A DNA stretch of 26,950 bases from contig DBPM01000010.1 of NCBI GenBank assembly GCA_002304845.1, forward strand, positions 1 through 26,950, given 5' to 3'. The DNA is from Candidatus Shapirobacteria bacterium UBA1420. Its GTDB lineage: Bacteria > Patescibacteriota > Microgenomatia > UBA12405. Below the pieces are notes generated by a model. That model ran no database searches and was not told the DNA's origin. It was given only the letters and a program-made list of their open reading frames with translations. This document shows positions 24,201 to 26,950 of this stretch, in pieces. Each line of letters opens with the position of its first letter. Within the stretch, counting starts at the first letter, position 1. The position numbers and the translations under genes are program-made.

Positions 24201-24495
24201 TAAGGCCGGTTCTTTTGTTGGTTAATTTCACCTTGGCATAAACAGGGATACTGTAATTTAAGCCCTTAACTTTGGCCACCTTGGGAGTCAAAACTTGTTT
24301 GTCAAAAAAGAGTTCACCAATTTCTAATAACCAGTTATTGCCGGTATAGTCGGAAATAGGTGAAATAGAAGTTAGGGTTTCTGCTAGGTCGTGTTTGAGA
24401 AATTTGTCCCAGGATTCTTTTTGAATTCTTAAAAGATCCAGGTCGGGGATGTTGGGGTGTCTTTTGCCCCAGTTGATTCTTTTAGCGGAAGGCAT
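21229..24495 (-). CDS. rpoB: RNA polymerase subunit beta
   Basis: The 1088-residue beta subunit is compact and lacks the large insertions of the E. coli protein (1342). Conserved blocks: RSPGVYF (133-139), the rifampicin pocket from SNQLSAILDQTNPLAEL through LLRRVTVVGVGGLTRERA (376-411), SPEGPNIGL, LRAIFGEKA, GRHGNKGV, and the C-terminal EMEVWALEAHRAAHTLQEML, then SDDVEGR. E. coli rifampicin-contact positions Q513, H526 and S531 are Ala381, Leu394 and Thr399 here. The tail after LALNISPVG is acidic and Thr/Glu-rich. The ATG at 24495 is preferred over a TTG at 24546, which would lie at the predicted transcript start. No ribosome-binding motif precedes the ATG. Confidence 0.98.
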   Translation of the reverse strand: MPSAKRINWGKRHPNIPDLDLLRIQKESWDKFLKHDLAETLTSISPISDYTGNNWLLEIGELFFDKQVLTPKVAKVKGLNYSIPVYAKVKLTNKRTGLTREEDVFMLNLPTMTEDATFIINGIERGIINQLVRSPGVYFTGEVDPATGKTLCNAEIRPVRGSWLEFFVGKKDVVFARIDRKKKIPATIILRAACGFSDKQLVTEFGDFINATITADPTKTQEEAILEFYRKLRPGEPVILENAQKFFTDRFFDLKTYELGQVGRYKINKKFAFNFADDDKANWVIRNEDLIATVCQLIKLQKGEAKQFDDIDSLANRRLRRCGEIVSQVALRPAMARFERMVKERMSLVSTKEKPTPSQMLNPQPLISSLNTFFRSNQLSAILDQTNPLAELDLLRRVTVVGVGGLTRERAAFSIRDVHSSQYGRICTVRSPEGPNIGLVSYLALYAHVNKYGFIEAPFRKIVKKGKDFVVSDEVIYMDADDEFNYHITHLGTKIEGNVIKQKWLPVRYQGEFSEASIESVEFTDMVPNEIVGASASLIPFVDHDDATRALMGSHMQTQAVPLVTTEAPIVGTGMEEAVATSMNRCVTATQSGTVTFADASKVVIGDITYPVHKFERTSPYGTCYDQRVLVNVGDQVKKGQVIIDGPSIDHGELSLGKNLLVAYASIDGLGYEDSFLISDRLVKQDVLTNIQIFEYKADVVETKLGTEELTRDIPNVSENELAKLTDDGIVMIGASVGPNDILVGKVEPRGEKELSAEERLLRAIFGEKAREVKDTSLRVPNGEGGVVIKVEVLSKDQGDELDPGVNKVVKVYVAQIRRIQEGDKIAGRHGNKGVICRIMPEYDMPRLEDGTPVDMVMSPLSVIARMNLGQILEVTLGAAGYKLDKKYAVPVFEKYSENDIATELVAAGLSPNGKTRLYDGRTGDVYDQNVVVGVGYILKLVHMVDDKVHARSTGPYSLVTQQPLGGKARMGGQRIGEMEVWALEAHRAAHTLQEMLTIKSDDVEGRTHAFQAIIKGQPIPEPAIPESFKVLTKELAGLALNISPVGVSEETPPDEEDKTSTAILDTEAEVISDTDTNVVDSQEEENV
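21243..21248 (-). promoter_or_regulatory. Shine-Dalgarno site of rpoC
   Basis: AGGAGG lies 6 bases before the rpoC ATG, within the last codons of rpoB (the EEE of its C-terminus). It decides the rpoC start. Confidence 0.75.
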
Positions 24496-24554
24496 CGATA
24501 AATTTAAATTAGTATAAAAGCGAGTTATGTACCAACCGCTCGCCAAATGTGGAA

Positions 24555-24583
24555 ATTATATACCCAATTTATAGCTAAAACAA
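24555..24583 (-). promoter_or_regulatory. Promoter of the rpoB-rpoC-rpsL-rpsG gene string
   Basis: On the minus strand TTGTTT (24583-24578), a 17-base spacer and a perfect TATAAT (24560-24555) form a good sigma-70-type promoter in the 96-bp gap after the 330-residue gene. Transcription would begin near 24548, giving a leader of about 50 bases. A second TATACT lies at 24516-24511 without a convincing -35. Confidence 0.65.
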
Positions 24584-24591
24584 GAGGGAAA

Positions 24592-25584
24592 TTATTCAAA
24601 AGCAGTTAGCATCTCCTGGGCAAATGTTTCACATTGGTCAAACTTCAATTTTTCCTGAGCAGTATCTGGACGAACACCACCACAGTTACCTGAGGTTGTC
24701 CAAATTAACTTGTCAGGAAAAGCATATAAAGCAAATAAATCTTGAGTACCTCCATAAACATCACGCAGACTGTTGGTAAAGTCAGGGTTTTTAAATTGAT
24801 TGTAGTTAGGGGTCAAATAAAAACTATATTGTTTCAATGCTCCTGGAAGGTTGCGGTTATTTACAGTTAATTTTTTAATGGAACCTTGGAGAATATTTTG
24901 AGCTAAAGAATAATATGCATTGTCTTTTGAGATAAAACTGATCCAAAAATCAGATAATGTCCGTTGTCTCTCTTCAGGAGAAATCTCTTGATAGAGTTCA
25001 AAATTACTAATTAATTTTTGAAAATGAGTCTTGCTTGATGATGATTGATTAGTAAGTTCAAAACTGGAAACTATATCTTGGAATTCATTAAAATGTTGAT
25101 TGACACAATTTGTCTCGGTATGACAGGTAAATTCATAACAAAATTGCTCTCCTTTAATGATAGCTGATTTATAATCAGGACCTTCATAGCCGTCAACGTC
25201 AAAAAATGATTTGTTATTGTCCGAGCTAATTTGTTTATATTGATTAGCTAAAACAGTTTTTGGTTTACAATCAGAACTGGTGGATAGGAAATAATAATCC
25301 CCGGTGTTTTGTAAACCCAAAGGAGACCCTTCTATGGCATAGTTGGCACCCTGCAACATGAGAATGTAGGCGGGAGGTGCATCTGGCACAACCACCTTAT
25401 AACTGGCTGGATAGTTGAAAGAAAAACCTAGTTTTTCATCTTTATATGTTTGCCAGCCTGAAACAGGATTATTAGTAGGAAGACTGGTTGATCTTGATTT
25501 ATAGAATTGAAGGTAAAGAAGATAGAGAGTAGAGACGAAAAAAATGGAAAGAAGTATCGACACTAAGGTATATTTTTTCGGCAT
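24592..25584 (-). CDS. Membrane-anchored extracytoplasmic protein with GFSF-type domain (paralogue 1)
   Basis: The 330-residue protein has a Lys-flanked N-terminal hydrophobic helix (~6-27) that probably anchors it in the membrane with the rest outside. After a short linker comes GWQTYKDEKLGFSFNYPASY (43-62), the start of a PsbP-like/MOG1-like domain (W..Y....GFSF.YP) often seen in envelope proteins of Patescibacteria; the domain appears to end near residue 175 (FQDIVSSFEL). Cys106, Cys149, Cys154 and Cys160 could form disulfides. The second half (~185-330) is not recognised; it contains a GNCGGVRP segment. The first ~57 codons are near-identical in DNA to the preceding gene, so the pair arose by partial tandem duplication. 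Confidence 0.75.
   Translation of the reverse strand: MPKKYTLVSILLSIFFVSTLYLLYLQFYKSRSTSLPTNNPVSGWQTYKDEKLGFSFNYPASYKVVVPDAPPAYILMLQGANYAIEGSPLGLQNTGDYYFLSTSSDCKPKTVLANQYKQISSDNNKSFFDVDGYEGPDYKSAIIKGEQFCYEFTCHTETNCVNQHFNEFQDIVSSFELTNQSSSSKTHFQKLISNFELYQEISPEERQRTLSDFWISFISKDNAYYSLAQNILQGSIKKLTVNNRNLPGALKQYSFYLTPNYNQFKNPDFTNSLRDVYGGTQDLFALYAFPDKLIWTTSGNCGGVRPDTAQEKLKFDQCETFAQEMLTAFE
25421..25556 (-). repeat. Copy A of an imperfect direct repeat (5' part of the 330-residue gene)
   Basis: This segment encodes the transmembrane helix and the GWQTY...GFSF block. It matches 25951-26117 closely over its whole length, apart from a 33-base segment present only in the other copy. Confidence 0.85.
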
Positions 25585-25589
25585 TGATT

Positions 25590-26147
25590 TTATTCTACAA
25601 ATTTAAAGGTGGAGAGGATTTGAAGAAATTCCGTTTTAATATTCTCTGGGATAGGGATGTCTGGGTCACCAGCAGAATTAAGTCGTAACATAATCATTTT
25701 ATTCTTATGAGAAATGAGAAACTGTATACTTCTTCCCGCCGGATGAGAGTCTATTTCTTGCAATAAACCAACTTTAGTACCTACAACATAGTCACTTTCA
25801 TTGAGAACTTGGTAACATCCAGGGCAAAGTTCATCCGTCTTTGACTTCTTCACCCAATTATCGGAAAATTGTTTTGGAGTGAATTGATTGGAGTTGTCAA
25901 AGACTTCTACTCGAGAAATTCGTTTAAAAAAATCACTAGGATGCTTAAAGGAAAAACCTAGTGTTTCATCTATATATGTTTGCCAGCCTGAGACAGGATT
26001 ATTGGTAGGAATACTGGTTGGTACAGGGCTAACTGAAACAACATTACTGGTTAATCTTGATTTATAGAATTGAAGGTAAAGAAGATAAAGAGTGGAGACG
26101 AAAAAGAGGGAAAGAAGAGAAAGAAGAAGTATTTCTGATTTTTTCAT
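25590..26147 (-). CDS. Membrane-anchored extracytoplasmic protein with GFSF-type domain (paralogue 2)
   Basis: The 185-residue protein has an N-terminal hydrophobic helix (~5-27), a Ser/Pro/Val linker (34-50) and one GWQTYIDETLGFSFKHPSDF domain running to the end (LQILSTFKFVE). A CPGC motif (Cys108-Cys111) might bind metal or form a redox disulfide. It lies 5 bases before the 330-residue gene; the two share near-identical first ~60 residues, but this copy has 11 extra linker residues, and the sequences diverge after GFSF. Function is unknown; surface or envelope location is inferred from the anchor. Confidence 0.75.
   Translation of the reverse strand: MKKSEILLLSLLSLFFVSTLYLLYLQFYKSRLTSNVVSVSPVPTSIPTNNPVSGWQTYIDETLGFSFKHPSDFFKRISRVEVFDNSNQFTPKQFSDNWVKKSKTDELCPGCYQVLNESDYVVGTKVGLLQEIDSHPAGRSIQFLISHKNKMIMLRLNSAGDPDIPIPENIKTEFLQILSTFKFVE
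25951..26117 (-). repeat. Copy B of the imperfect direct repeat (5' part of the 185-residue gene)
   Basis: Matches 25421-25556. It contains an extra 33 bases bounded by the 7-base repeat ACTGGTT, consistent with loss from copy A (or gain here) by slippage between the two heptamers. Confidence 0.85.
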
Positions 26148-26153
26148 ATTTTA

Positions 26154-26774
26154 TTAGTTGATTGAGGCAGAGGTGGTGGCTACGTCAATTTGATTATTTT
26201 GAGCTGAGTCGGTAGCAGGGCAAGTTTGAGTGGTGCAGACCAGTTCACCATTTTCTTCACAGGTACAGGTATTGCAACCATCGTCGGCTTGAATGGTCTG
26301 ACCTAAAGCATAACTTTGTTCACCAAACTGACAGTGAGCTGAATCAGTCGGTGTCTCAGTAACTGATGAGGTTGGGACAGTTTCCTTTTCTAAAGGACGA
26401 CCGGTACCTTGTTGACCTTGTAAAAAGGAACGGATGACAAAAAAGAGAACAATTAAAAAGATAATTAATGAAAAGAAAAAGAGATATTTGAAAAAATTGT
26501 TTTCTTTTTGAGGAGGATTGTCAGGAGTTTCGGTATCAACCGGAGTACCAGTAGGCGGTAGAGCATCAACCGGAGGGGTGGGTGGTAAGGAAGGTGGAGG
26601 GGATTCTGGTTCAGGTGGTAATTCGGGAGTTGGGGGGGTGTCGGTGTTAGTTGTAGGTTCCGATTCAGGAGTAATCTCTGGTTCTGTGGGAATTTCAGGT
26701 TCAGGTTCTTTTAAATCTTGAGCATATTTATTTAAAATATCCTGATAATTGGGGTCAGTGTTGATGTCGGTCAT
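26154..26774 (-). CDS. Pro-rich single-pass membrane protein with six-cysteine extracellular module
   Basis: The 206-residue protein has no N-terminal signal. Residues ~21-89 are a Pro/Glu/Thr low-complexity region, residues 94-114 a transmembrane helix, and the C-terminal region carries six cysteines (148, 167, 170, 172, 180, 185) as C-x18-CNTCTC-x7-CTTQTC. This pattern resembles von Willebrand factor type C or pacifastin-like modules (CNxCxC...G...CTxxxC), although the first spacing is longer than in pacifastins. The module would be outside if the protein is type II. It is 6 bases upstream of the 185-residue gene, so the three small membrane genes probably form one transcript. Function is unknown. 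Confidence 0.7.
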   Translation of the reverse strand: MTDINTDPNYQDILNKYAQDLKEPEPEIPTEPEITPESEPTTNTDTPPTPELPPEPESPPPSLPPTPPVDALPPTGTPVDTETPDNPPQKENNFFKYLFFFSLIIFLIVLFFVIRSFLQGQQGTGRPLEKETVPTSSVTETPTDSAHCQFGEQSYALGQTIQADDGCNTCTCEENGELVCTTQTCPATDSAQNNQIDVATTSASIN

Positions 26775-26812
26775 AAAATAATATTCTCATTTTTCCGAAT
26801 ATGGTGCAACTC

Positions 26813-26841
26813 TTGATAATTGGAATCACAGAGATTATGAT
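26813..26841 (+). promoter_or_regulatory. Promoter of the exported-protein gene at the right edge
   Basis: TTGATA (26813-26818), 17 bases, TATGAT (26836-26841) make a near-consensus promoter. The ATG at 26853 is only 11 bases after the -10, so the transcript would be leaderless or have a leader of a few bases. Confidence 0.6.
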
Positions 26842-26852
26842 TTTCTTATATT

Positions 26853-26950
26853 ATGCTTAAGAAGATATTATTAGTAGGAGTAATCGTAAGTTTATTAATG
26901 TCACCGAAGGTTTGGGCAGGCACTTTTAACCTAAAATCAATCAGTGGAGT
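26853..26950 (+). CDS. Exported protein, N-terminal fragment
   Basis: Thirty-two codons are visible before the window ends. They start MLKKILLVGVIVSLLMS and continue PKVWA-GTFNLKSISG: two lysines, a hydrophobic core and a likely VWA signal-peptidase cleavage site, i.e. a Sec signal peptide. A near-consensus promoter precedes it. It is divergent from the six-cysteine protein gene (78-bp gap). The mature part is too short to identify; the family is unknown. Confidence 0.6.
   Translation, partial: MLKKILLVGVIVSLLMSPKVWAGTFNLKSISG

Noticed and set aside
24520..24543. Five-pair GCGAG/CTCGC hairpin followed by TTTT in the rpoB leader, a possible attenuator
   Set aside because: The stem is short, the loop is 14 bases and the T run is only four bases; too weak to call without comparative support.
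24496..24546. Longer rpoB from a TTG start, adding 17 residues
   Set aside because: The TTG lies about at the predicted transcription start, and the extra residues have no counterpart in the family; the ATG product begins like other RpoB proteins.
26545..26559. LPPTG motif before a membrane helix in the Pro-rich protein, like a sortase signal
   Set aside because: There is no N-terminal signal peptide, the motif is on the probably cytoplasmic side, and a 90-residue cysteine-rich region follows the helix; a sortase signal would end the protein with a short basic tail.

Overview
This window is an AT-rich, gene-dense bacterial chromosome segment with almost every gene on the minus strand. Compact ribosomal proteins, several small membrane-anchored proteins with a GFSF-type domain, a protein ending in a LytR_C-like domain and very short intergenic gaps suggest a Candidate Phyla Radiation (Patescibacteria) genome, most likely the Microgenomates branch; this placement is inference. 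TGA serves as a stop codon (rplX and the 267-residue ORF), so the UGA=Gly code of Gracilibacteria/Absconditabacteria does not apply. I see no tRNA, rRNA, CRISPR array or transposase.

Layout, following minus-strand transcription from right to left: a partial exported protein on the plus strand at the right edge; three small membrane-anchored proteins (26774-24592), two of them partial tandem duplicates; rpoB-rpoC-rpsL-rpsG from a good promoter at 24555-24583; then, with no visible break, a membrane protein with a LytR_C-like domain and the dTDP-rhamnose genes rfbB-rfbC-rfbD (16548-12709). A plus-strand FAD oxidoreductase (11562-12758) meets rfbD tail-to-tail with a 50-bp overlap. Then fusA, a 267-residue ORF boxed by a 37-bp duplication of the fusA 3' end, a 569-residue unknown protein, and finally tuf followed by the complete S10/spc series rpsJ-rplC-rplD-rplW-rplB-rpsS-rplV-rpsC-rplP-rpmC-rpsQ-rplN-rplX-rplE (rplE cut by the window edge).

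The classical str operon (rpsL-rpsG-fusA-tuf) is therefore present but opened at two points: about 5 kb of cell-surface glycan genes lie between rpsG and fusA, and two unknown genes lie between fusA and tuf. Transcription and translation genes supply most of the window. RfbB, RfbC and RfbD carry out the last three steps from dTDP-glucose to dTDP-L-rhamnose, and the LytR_C-like protein and the oxidoreductase may act in the same envelope-glycan context.

The most interesting points are: (1) an 819-bp unit that looks inserted at, or duplicated with, the 3' end of fusA; (2) an EF-Tu whose switch I lacks the canonical RGITI motif while the neighbouring EF-G keeps it; (3) natural substitutions at classical drug or modification sites: RpoB Q513/H526/S531, S12 K87 and L16 R81 (E. 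coli numbering); (4) an L2 missing about 27 N-terminal residues; (5) an RpoC with a charged coiled-coil insertion of about 100 residues; and (6) a recent partial tandem gene duplication at 25421-26117.
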